A DNA stretch of 64,000 nt from Setophaga petechia. Taxonomy: Eukaryota > Chordata > Aves > Passeriformes > Parulidae. The first letter of the stretch is position 1, and the number at the start of each line of letters is the position of its first letter. Below are positions 45,565 through 55,861 of the stretch, piece after piece. Below the pieces are notes generated by a model that saw only the letters and a list, made by a program, of their open reading frames with translations, had not been told where the DNA came from and ran no database searches. A program made the translations under genes and the position numbers. Location: the NCBI GenBank assembly GCA_024362935.1, contig JANCRA010000010.1, forward strand, positions 1,188,001 through 1,252,000, read 5' to 3'.

Positions 45565-48138
45565 TTAATACTTGAAAGGAAGGCGTCTTAGACAACTTTC
45601 TTTTTCTTGTTACAGAACACACTGCAGCCCTCTGTTCAACTTCTAGAACACGATAGGAGATGTTTAGTGAGCAAGAAGGTTTTCTCCTTGGGAGACATAG
45701 TGAAAAAGCTATTTGCTTAGATGTAGGTGACAAGAAACACTTACTGCAGTGCATTCAAAAGCTAACTGCTACACAGCACTGGGATTGTGTTAGCAGCCTG
45801 CAAAGTGCTAGAAAACAGTACTTTCCCACTCTCTTGCCTTTCCCTTCACATTAATACTTGAAAGGAAGGCGTCTTAGACAACTTTGTTTTACATTTTGCA
45901 AAACACACTGCAGCCCTCTGTGCAACTTCTACAACACGATGGAAGTTGTTTAGTGAGCAGCAACGTTTTCCCCATGCGAAACAAAGGGAAAAAGCTATTT
46001 GCTCAGATGTAGGTATCAAGAAACACTTACTGCCGTGCACTGACAAGCTAATTGCTACACAGCACTGCGATTGTGTTAGCAGCTTGCAAAGTGCTAGAAA
46101 ACAGTACTTTCCCACTCTCTTGCCTTTCCCTTCACATTAATACTTGAAAGGAAGGCGTCTTAGACAACTTTCTTTTTCTTGTTACAGAACACACTGCAGC
46201 CCTATGTTCAACTTCTACAACACGATAGGAGATGTTTAGTGAGCAAGAAGGTTTTCTCCTTGGGAGACATAGTGAAAAAGCTATTTGCTTAGATGTAGGT
46301 GACAAGAAACACTTACTGCAGTGCATTCAAAAGCTAACTGCTACACAGCACTGGGATTGTGTTAGCAGCCTGCAAAGTGCTAGAAAACAGTACTTTCCCA
46401 CTCTCTTGCCTTTCCCTTCACATTAATACTTGAAAGGAAGGCATCTTAGACAACTTTCTTTTTCTTGTGTCAAAAAACTCTGCAGCCCTCTCTGCCAGAT
46501 CTACAACACGATGGAAGTTGTTTAGTGAGCAGGAAGGTTTTCTCCTTGCGAGACATAGTGAAAAAGCTATTTGCTTAGATGTAGGTGACAAGAAACACTT
46601 ACTGCAGTGCACTGAAAAGCTAACTGCTCCACAGCACTAGTACTGTGTTAGCAGCTTGCAAAGTGCTAGAAAACAGTACTTTCCCACTCTCTTGCCTTTC
46701 CCTTCACATTAATACTTGAAAGGAAGGCGTCTTAGACAACTTTGTTTTACATTTTGCAAAACACACTGCAGCCCTCTGTGCAACTTCTAGAACACGATGG
46801 AAGTTGTTTAGTGAGCAGCAACGTTTTCCCCTTGCGAGACATTGTGAAAAAGCTATTTGCTCAGATGTAGGTATCAAGAAACACTTACTGCCGTGCACTG
46901 ACAAGCTAATTGCTACACAGCACTGGGATTGTGTTAGCAGCTTGCAAAGTGCTAGAAAACAGTACTTTCCCACTCTCTTGCCTTTCCCTACACAATTATA
47001 CTTGAAAGGAAGGCGTCTTAGACAACTTTCTTTTTCTTGTTACAGAACAAACTGCAGCCCTCTGTGCAACTTCTAGAACACGATAGGAGATGTTTAGTGA
47101 GCAGGAAGGTTTTCTCCTTGGGAGACATAGTGAAAAAGTTATTTGCTTAGATGTAGGTGACAGGAAACACTTACTGCAGTGAAGTGACAAGTTAATTGGT
47201 ACACAGCACTGGGATTGTGTTAGCAGCTCTCAAAGTAATAGAAAACAGTACTTTCCCACTCTCTTGCCTTTCCCTTCACATTAATACTTGAAAGGAAGGC
47301 ATCTTAGACAACTTTCTTTTTCTTGTGTCAAAAAACTCTGCAGCCCTCTCTGCAACATCTACTACACGATGGAAGTTGTTTAGTGAGCAGGAAGGTTTTC
47401 TCCTTGCGAGACATAGTGAAAAAGCTATTTGCTTAGATGTAGGTGACAAGAAACACTTACTGCAGTGCATTGAACAGCTAATTGCTACACAGCACTGGGA
47501 TTGTGTTAGGAGCTTGCAAAGTGCTAGAAAACAGTACTTTCCCACTCTCTTGCCTTTCCCTTCACATTAATACTTGAAAGGAAGGCATCTTAGACAACTT
47601 TCTTTTATATTTTGCAAAACACACTGCAGCCCTCTGTGCAACTTCTACAACACGATGGAAGTTGTTTAGTGAGCAGCAACGTTTTCCCCTTGCGAAACAA
47701 AGGGAAAAAGCTATTTGCTCAGATGTAGGTATCAAGAAACACTTACTGCCGTGCACTGACAAGCTAATTGCTACACAGCACTGGGATTGTGTTAGCAGCT
47801 TGCAAAGTGCTAGAAAACAGTACTTTCCCACTCTCTTGCCTTTCCCTACACATTAATACTTGAAAGGAAGGCGTCTTAGACAACTTTCTTTTTCTTGTTA
47901 CAGAACACACTGCAGCCCTATGTTCAACTTCTACAACACGATGGAAGTTGTTCAGTGAGCAGCAACGTTTTCCCCTTGCGAGACAAAGTGAAAAAGCTAT
48001 TTGCCCAGATGTAGGTATCAAGAAACACTTACTCCAGTGCACTGACAATCTAATTGCTACACAGCACTGCGATTGTGTTAGCAGCTTGCAAAGTGCTAGA
48101 AAACAGTACTTTCCCACTCTCTTGCCTTTCCCTACACA
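45565..48138 (+). repeat. HOR unit U19, alpha 9-mer
   Basis: Order A B C D E F G H I. I has gcccagatg plus a private T-to-C change at 47953 (gttgttcagtg). Confidence 0.92.
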
Positions 48139-50712
48139 TTAATACTTGAAAGGAAGGCGTCTTAGACAACTTTCTTTTTCTTGTTACAGAACACACTGCA
48201 GCCCTCTGTTCAACTTCTAGAACACGATAGGAGATGTTTAGTGAGCAAGAAGGTTTTCTCCTTGGGAGACATAGTGAAAAAGCTATTTGCTTAGATGTAG
48301 GTGACAAGAAACACTTACTGCAGTGCATTCAAAAGCTAACTGCTACACAGCACTGGGATTGTGTTAGCAGCCTGCAAAGTGCTAGAAAACAGTACTTTCC
48401 CACTCTCTTGCCTTTCCCTTCACATTAATACTTGAAAGGAAGGCGTCTTAGACAACTTTGTTTTACATTTTGCAAAACACACTGCAGCCCTCTGTGCAAC
48501 TTCTACAACACGATGGAAGTTGTTTAGTGAGCAGCAACGTTTTCCCCTTGTGAAACAAAGGGAAAAAGCTATTTGCTCAGATGTAGGTATCAAGAAACAC
48601 TTACTGCCGTGCACTGACAAGCTAATTGCTACACAGCACTGCGATTGTGTTAGCAGCTTGCAAAGTGTTAGAAAACAGTACTTTCCCACTCTCTTGCCTT
48701 TCCCTTCACATTAATACTTGAAAGGAAGGCGTCTTAGACAACTTTCTTTTTCTTGTTACAGAACACACTGCAGCCCTATGTTCAACTTCTACAACACGAT
48801 AGGAGATGTTTAGTGAGCAAGAAGGTTTTCTCCTTGGGAGACATAGTGAAAAAGCTATTTGCTTAGATGTAGGTGACAAGAAACACTTACTGCAGTGCAT
48901 TCAAAAGCTAACTGCTACACAGCACTGGGATTGTGTTAGCAGCCTGCAAAGTGCTAGAAAACAGTACTTTCCCACTCTCTTGCCTTTCCCTTCACATTAA
49001 TACTTGAAAGGAAGGCATCTTAGACAACTTTCTTTTTCTTGTGTCAAAAAACTCTGCAGCCCTCTCTGCCAGATCTACAACACGATGGAAGTTGTTTAGT
49101 GAGCAGGAAGGTTTTCTCCTTGCGAGACATAGTGAAAAAGCTATTTGCTTAGATGTAGGTGACAAGAAACACTTACTGCAGTGCACTGAAAAGCTAACTG
49201 CTCCACAGCACTAGTACTGTGTTAGCAGCTTGCAAAGTGCTAGAAAACAGTACTTTCCCACTCTCTTGCCTTTCCCTTCACATTAATACTTGAAAGGAAG
49301 GCGTCTTAGACAACTTTGTTTTACATTTTGCAAAACACACTGCAGCCCTCTGTGCAACTTCTACAACACGATGGAAGTTGTTTAGTGAGCAGCAACGTTT
49401 TCCCCTTGCGAGACATTGTGAAAAAGCTATTTGCTCAGATGTAGGTATCAAGAAACACTTACTGCCGTGCACTGACAAGCTAATTGCTACACAGCACTGG
49501 GATTGTGTTAGCAGCTTGCAAAGTGCTAGAAAACAGTACTTTCCCACTCTCTTGCCTTTCCCTACACAATTATACTTGAAAGGAAGGCGTCTTAGACAAC
49601 TTTCTTTTTCTTGTTACAGAACAAACTGCAGCCCTCTGTGCAACTTCTAGAACACGATAGGAGATGTTTAGTGAGCGGGAAGGTTTTCTCCTTGGGAGAC
49701 ATAGTGAAAAAGTTATTTGCTTAGATGTAGGTGACAGGAAACACTTACTGCAGTGAAGTGACAAGTTAATTGGTACACAGCACTGGGATTGTGTTAGCAG
49801 CTCTCAAAGTGATAGAAAACAGTACTTTCCCACTCTCTTGCCTTTCCCTTCACATTAATACTTGAAAGGAAGGCATCTTAGACAACTTTCTTTTTCTTGT
49901 GTCAAAAAACTCTGCAGCCCTCTCTGCAACATCTACTACACGATGGAAGTTGTTTAGTGAGCAGGAAGGTTTTCTCCTTGCGAGACATAGTGAAAAAGCT
50001 ATTTGCTTAGATGTAGGTGACAAGAAACACTTACTGCAGTGCATTGAACAGCTAATTGCTACACAGCACTGGGATTGTGTTAGGAGCTTGCAAAGTGCTA
50101 GAAAACAGTACTTTCCCACTCTCTTGCCTTTCCCTTCACATTAATACTTGAAAGGAAGGCATCTTAGACAACTTTCTTTTATATTTTGCAAAACACACTG
50201 CAGCCCTCTGTGCAACTTCTACAACACGATGGAAGTTGTTTAGTGAGCAGCAACGTTTTCCCCTTGCGAAACAAAGGGAAAAAGCTATTTGCTCAGATGT
50301 AGGTATCAAGAAACACTTACTGCCGTGCACTGACAAGCTAATTGCTACACAGCACTGGGATTGTGTTAGCAGCTTGCAAAGTGCTAGAAAACAGTACTTT
50401 CCCACTCTCTTGCCTTTCCCTACACATTAATACTTGAAAGGAAGGCGTCTTAGACAACTTTCTTTTTCTTGTTACAGAACACACTGCAGCCCTATGTTCA
50501 ACTTCTACAACACGATGGAAGTTGTTTAGTGAGCAGCAACGTTTTCCCCTTGCGAGACAAAGTGAAAAAGCTATTTGCTCAGATGTAGGTATCAAGAAAC
50601 ACTTACTCCAGTGCACTGACAATCTAATTGCTACACAGCACTGCGATTGTGTTAGCAGCTTGCAAAGTGCTAGAAAACAGTACTTTCCCACTCTCTTGCC
50701 TTTCCCTACACA
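48139..50712 (+). repeat. HOR unit U20, alpha 9-mer with B'
   Basis: Order A B' C D E F G H I. The second monomer is the beta-type B' (cccttgtgaaac, gtgttag) but with tactttccc rather than tacttaccc. E has ttctacaac, and F has gcgggaagg with a gtgatag ending as in U16. Confidence 0.9.
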
Positions 50713-51570
50713 TTAATACTTGAAAGGAAGGCGTCTTAGACAACTTTCTTTTTCTTGTTACAGAACACACTGCAGCCCTCTGTTCAACTTCTAGAACACG
50801 ATAGGAGATGTTTAGTGAGCAAGAAGGTTTTCTCCTTGGGAGACATAGTGAAAAAGCTATTTGCTTAGATGTAGGTGACAAGAAACACTTACTGCAGTGC
50901 ATTCAAAAGCTAACTGCTACACAGCACTGGGATTGTGTTAGCAGCCTGCAAAGTGCTAGAAAACAGTACTTTCCCACTCTCTTGCCTTTCCCTTCACATT
51001 AATACTTGAAAGGAAGGCGTCTTAGACAACTTTGTTTTACATTTTGCAAAACACACTGCAGCCCTCTGTGCAACTTCTACAACACGATGGAAGTTGTTTA
51101 GTGAGCAGCAACGTTTTCCCCTTGTGAAACAAAGGGAAAAAGCTATTTGCTCAGATGTAGGTATCAAGAAACACTTACTGCCGTGCACTGACAAGCTAAT
51201 TGCTACACAGCACTGCGATTGTGTTAGCAGCTTGCAAAGTGTTAGAAAACAGTACTTTCCCACTCTCTTGCCTTTCCCTTCACATTAATACTTGAAAGGA
51301 AGGCGTCTTAGACAACTTTCTTTTTCTTGTTACAGAACACACTGCAGCCCTATGTTCAACTTCTACAACACGATAGGAGATGTTTAGTGAGCAAGAAGGT
51401 TTTCTCCTTGGGAGACATAGTGAAAAAGCTATTTGCTTAGATGTAGGTGACAAGAAACACTTACTGCAGTGCATTCAAAAGCTAACTGCTACACAGCACT
51501 GGGATTGTGTTAGCAGCCTGCAAAGTGCTAGAAAACAGTACTTTCCCACTCTCTTGCCTTTCCCTTCACA
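50713..51570 (+). repeat. HOR unit U21, truncated (A B' C)
   Basis: Three monomers, A, B' (tactttccc form, as in U20) and C, after which the array passes into the 6,007-bp organisation at D. D, E and F still follow in the usual alpha order (51571, 51857, 52143), so the change of organisation is seamless at monomer level. Confidence 0.88.
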
Positions 51571-53286
51571 TTAATACTTGAAAGGAAGGCATCTTAGACA
51601 ACTTTCTTTTTCTTGTGTCAAAAAACTCTGCAGCCCTCTCTGCCAGATCTACAACACGATGGAAGTTGTTTAGTGAGCAGGAAGGTTTTCTCCTTGCGAG
51701 ACATAGTGAAAAAGCTATTTGCTTAGATGTAGGTGACAAGAAACACTTACTGCAGTGCACTGAAAAGCTAACTGCTCCACAGCACTAGTACTGTGTTAGC
51801 AGCTTGCAAAGTGCTAGAAAACAGTACTTTCCCACTCTCTTGCCTTTCCCTTCACATTAATACTTGAAAGGAAGGCGTCTTAGACAACTTTGTTTTACAT
51901 TTTGCAAAACACACTGCAGCCCTCTGTGCAACTTCTAGAACACGATGGAAGTTGTTTAGTGAGCAGCAACGTTTTCCCCTTGCGAGACATTGTGAAAAAG
52001 CTATTTGCTCAGATGTAGGTATCAAGAAACACTTACTGCCGTGCACTGACAAGCTAATTGCTACACAGCACTGGGATTGTGTTAGCAGCTTGCAAAGTGC
52101 TAGAAAACAGTACTTTCCCACTCTCTTGCCTTTCCCTACACAATTATACTTGAAAGGAAGGCGTCTTAGACAACTTTCTTTTTCTTGTTACAGAACACAC
52201 TGCAGCCCTCTGTGCAACTTCTAGAACACGATAGGAGATGTTTAGTGAGCAGGAAGGTTTTCTCCTTGGGAGACATAGTGAAAAAGCTATTTGCTTAGAT
52301 GTAGGTGACAAGAAACACTTACTGCAGTGAAGTGACATGTTAATTGGTACACAGCACTGGGATTGTGTTAGCAGCTCTCAAAGTGATTGAAAACAGTACT
52401 TTCCCACTCTCTTGCCTTTCCCTTCACATTAATACTTGAAAGGAAGGCGTCTTAGACAACTTTCTTTTTCTTCTGTCAAAAAACTCTGCAGCCCTCTCTG
52501 CAACATCTACAACACGATGGAAGTTGTTTAGTGAGCAGGAAGGTTTTCTCCTTGCGAGACATAGTGAAAAAGCTATTTGCTTAGATGTAGGTGACAAGAA
52601 ACACCTACTGCCGTGCACTGAACATCTAACTGCTCCACAGCACTAGTACTGTGTTAGCAGCTTGCAAAGTGCTAGAAAACAGTACTTTCCCACTCTCTTG
52701 CCTTTCCCTTCACATTAATACTTGAAAGGAAGGCGTCTTAGACAACTTTGTTTTACATTTTGCAAAACACACTGCAGCCCTCTGTGCAACTTCTACAACA
52801 CGATGGAAGTTGTTTAGTGAGCAGCAACGTTTTCCCCTTGCGAAACAAAGGGAAAAAGCTATTTGCTCAGATGTAGGTATCAAGAAACACTTACAGCCGT
52901 GCACTGACAAGCTAATTGCTACACAGCACTGCGATTGTGTTAGCAGCTTGCAAAGTGCTAGAAAACAGTACTTTCCCACTCTCTTGCCTTTCCCTTCACA
53001 TTAATACTTGAAAGGAAGGCGTCTTAGACAACTTTCTTTTTCTTGTTACAGACCACACTGCAGCCCTCTGTTCAACTTCTAGAACACGATAGGAGATGTT
53101 TAGTGAGCAAGAAGGTTTTCTCCTTGGGAGACATAGTGAAAAAGCTATTTGCTTAGATGTAGGTGACAAGAAACACTTACTGCAGTGAAGTGACAAGTTA
53201 ATTGGTACACAGCACTGGGATTGTGTTAGCAGCTCTCAAAGTGATTGAAAACAGTACTTTCCCACTCTCTTGCCTTTCCCTTCACA

Positions 53287-53572
53287 TTAATACTTGAAAG
53301 GAAGGCGTCTTAGACAACTTTCTTTTTCTTGTGTCAAAAAACTCTGCAGCCCTCTCTGCCAGATCTACAACACGATGGAAGTTGTTTAGTGAGCAGGAAG
53401 GTTTTCTCCTTGCGAGACATAGTGAAAAAGCTATTTGCTTAGATGTAGGTGACAAGAAACACTTACTGCAGTGCATTGAACAGCTAATTGCTACACAGAA
53501 CTGGGATTGTGTTAGCAGCTTGCAAAGTGCTAGAAAACAGTACTTTCCCACTCTCTTGCCTTTCCCTTCACA
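53287..53572 (+). repeat. Monomer class M (right domain)
   Basis: D-like 5' part (tgtcaaaaaactc, tctgccagatctac) but with gcgtcttag. The 3' part has cattgaacagctaattgc, cagaactggg and agcttgcaaag. Copy 2 lies at 59294. Confidence 0.85.
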
Positions 53573-53858
53573 TTAATACTTGAAAGGAAGGCATCTTAGA
53601 CAACTTTATTTTTCTTGTGTCAAAAAACTCTGCAGCCTTCTCTGCAACATCTACATCACGATGGAATTTGTTTAGTGAGCAGGAAGGTTTTCTCCTTGCG
53701 GGACATAGTGAAAAAGCTTTTTGCTTAGATGTAGGAGACAAGAAACACTTACTGCAGTGCACTGAACAGCTAACTGCTACACAGCACTAGGACTGTGTTA
53801 GCAGCTTGCAAAGTGCTAGAAAACAGTACTTTCCCACTCTCTTGCCTTTCCCTTCACA
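53573..53858 (+). repeat. Monomer class N (right domain, strongly diverged)
   Basis: Carries many private changes: ctttatttttcttg, gcagccttctc, catctacatcacg, gatggaatttg, cttgcgggac, aaagctttttgc, gtaggagac and cactaggactg. Copy 2 is at 59580 and a partial, slightly different copy starts at 63871. Confidence 0.87.
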
Positions 53859-54144
53859 TTAATACTTGAAAGGAAGGCGTCTTAGACAACTTTCTTTTTC
53901 TTGTTACAGAACACACTGCAGCCTTCTGTGCAACTTCTAGAACACGATAGGAGATGTTTAGTGAGCAAGAAGGTTTTCTCCTTGGGAGACATAGTGAAAA
54001 AGCTATTTGCTTAGATGTCGGTGACAAGAAACACTTACTGCAGTGGACTGAAAAGCTTACTGCTACACAGCACTGCGATTGTGTTAGGAGCCTGCAAAGT
54101 GCTAGAAAACAGTACTTTCCCACTCTCTTGCCTTTCCCTTCACA
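53859..54144 (+). repeat. Monomer class O (right domain)
   Basis: A-like 5' part with gcagccttctgtgcaac, then gatgtcggtgac, cagtggactg, aaagcttactgc and gttaggagcctg. The copies at 53859 and 59866 differ at 54039/60046. Confidence 0.85.
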
Positions 54145-54430
54145 TTAATACTTGAAAGGAGGGCATCTTAGACAACTTTCTTTTTCTTGTGTCAAAAAAC
54201 TCTGCAGCCCTCTCTGCAACATCTACAACACGATGGAAATTGTTTAGTGCGCAGGAAGGTTTTCTCCTTGCGAGACATTGTAAAAAAGCTATTTGCTTAG
54301 ATGTAGGTGACAAGAAACACTTACTCCAGTGCACTGAACAGCTAATTGCTACACAGCACTGGGATTGTGTTAGCAGCTTGCAAAGTGCTAGAAAACAGTA
54401 CTTTCCCACTCTCTTGCCTTTCCCTTCACA
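54145..54430 (+). repeat. Monomer class P (right domain)
   Basis: Private markers are gaaaggagggcatc, tttagtgcgcagg, gacattgtaaaaaagc and ttactccagtgcactg. The copy at 60152 differs at 60246. Confidence 0.85.
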
Positions 54431-54716
54431 TTAATACTTGAAAGGAAGGCGTCTTAGACAACTTTCTTTTTCTTGTGTCAAAACACAGTGCAGCCCTCTG
54501 TGCAACTTCTAGAACACGATAGGAAATGTTTAGGGAGCAGGAAGGTTTTCTCCTTGCGAGACATAGTGAAAAAGCTATTTGCTTAGATGGAGGTGACAAG
54601 AAACCCTTACTGCAGTGCAGTGACAAGTTAATTGGTACACAGCACTGGGATTGTGTTAGCAGCTCTCAAAGTGCTAGAAAACAGTACTTTCCCACTCTCT
54701 TGCCTTTCCCTTCACA
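54431..54716 (+). repeat. Monomer class Q (right domain)
   Basis: Private markers are gtgtcaaaacacagtgc, ataggaaatg, tttagggagcagg, gatggaggtgac, gaaacccttac and gcagtgcagtgac. Loss of the usual actgcag in its first half removes one PstI-type site. Copy 2 is at 60438. Confidence 0.85.
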
Positions 54717-55288
54717 TTAATACTTGAAAGGAAGGCATCTTTGACAACTTTCTTTTATATTTTGCAAAACACACTGCAGCCCTCTGTGCAACTTCTAGAA
54801 CACGATGGAAGTTGTTTAGTGAGCAGCAACGTTTTCCCCTTGCGAGACATTGTGAAAAAGCTATTTGCTCAGATGTAGGTATCAAGAAACACTTACTGCC
54901 GTGCACTGACAAGCTAATTGCTACACAGCACTGGGATTGTGTTAGCAGCTTGCAAAGTGCTAGAAAACAGTACTTTCCCACTCTCTTGCCTTTCCCTACA
55001 CATTAATACTTGAAAGGAAGGCGTCTTAGACAACTTTCTTTTTCTTGTTACAGAACACACTGCAGCCCTCTGTGCAACTTCTAGAACACGATAGGAGATG
55101 TTTAGTGAGCAGGAAGGTTTTCTCCTTGCGAGACATAGTGAAAAAGCTATTTGCTTAGATGTAGGTGACAAGAAACACTTACTGCAGTGCATTGAACAGC
55201 TAATTGCTACACAGCACTGGGATTGTGTTAGGAGCTTGCAAAGTGCTAGAAAACAGTACTTTCCCACTCTCTTGCCTTTCCCTTCACA
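54717..55288 (+). repeat. Monomers R and S (right domain)
   Basis: R (54717-55002) is H-like (tatattttgc) with gcatctttgac, ttctagaac and gcgagacattgtg, ending tccctacaca. S (55003-55288) is A/F-like at its start (ttacag, ctgtgcaac, ttctagaac, cgataggag) but has cttgcgagac and a G-like end (cattgaacagc, gttaggagcttg). Copies are at 60724 and 61010. Confidence 0.82.
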
Positions 55289-55575
55289 TTAATACTTGAA
55301 AGGAAGGCATCTTAGACAACTTTCTTTTATATTTTTGCAAAACACACTGCAGCCCTCTGTGCAACTTCTACAACACGATGGAAGTTGTTTAGTGAGCAGC
55401 AACGTTTTCCCCTTGCGAGACATTGTGAAAAAGCTATTTGCTCAGATGTAGGTATCAAGAAACACTTACTGCCGTGCACTGACAAGCTAATTGCTACACA
55501 GCACTGGGATTGTGTTAGCAGCTTGCAAAGTGCTAGAAAACAGTACTTTCCCACTCTCTTGCCTTTCCCTACACA
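55289..55575 (+). repeat. Monomer T, 287 bp with extra T
   Basis: H-like monomer whose T run in tatatttttgc is five bases (55332-55336) instead of the four in H and R. This is the only indel I found in the window. It is reproduced exactly in copy 2 (61339-61343), which shows that it predates the 6-kb duplication and is not a random read error in one copy. Confidence 0.88.
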
Positions 55576-55861
55576 TTAATACTTGAAAGGAAGGCGTCTT
55601 AGACAACTTTCTTTTTCTTGTTACAGAACACACTGCAGCCCTCTGTGCAACTTCTAGAACACGATAGGAGATGTTTAGTGAGCAGGAAGGTTTTCTCCTT
55701 GGGAGACATAGTGAAAAAGTTATTTGCTTACATGTAGCTGACAAGAAACACTAACTGCAGTGAAGTGACAAGTTAATTGGTACACAGCACTGGGATTGTG
55801 TTAGCAGCCTGCAAAGTGCTAGAAAACAGTACTTTCCCACTCTCTTGCCTTTCCCTTCACA
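55576..55861 (+). repeat. Monomer U (right domain)
   Basis: F'-like monomer with private gcttacatgtagctgac, acactaactgc and agcctgcaaag. Copy 2 is at 61583. It is followed by D'-like 55862, which has gacatactg for the usual gacatagtg. Confidence 0.83.

Larger units (their letters stand above)
30693..50712 (+). repeat. Probable older duplication of a 35-monomer block (10,010 bp)
   Basis: U13-U16 (30693-40702) and U17-U20 (40703-50712) share lengths 8+9+9+9. They also share markers: cttgtaaag in B and gcccagatg in I of the second unit, and gcgggaagg with gtgatag in F of the fourth. They differ more than the other pairs (U15 hybrid versus U19, B in U16 versus B' in U20, gcaggaagg in C of U16 only), so later exchange has altered one or both copies. 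Confidence 0.65.

Noticed and set aside
54526..54720. Class Q monomer as a degenerate gene fragment
   Set aside because: Its differences from neighbouring monomers are scattered single bases within the same 286-bp framework, so it is a diverged satellite monomer.
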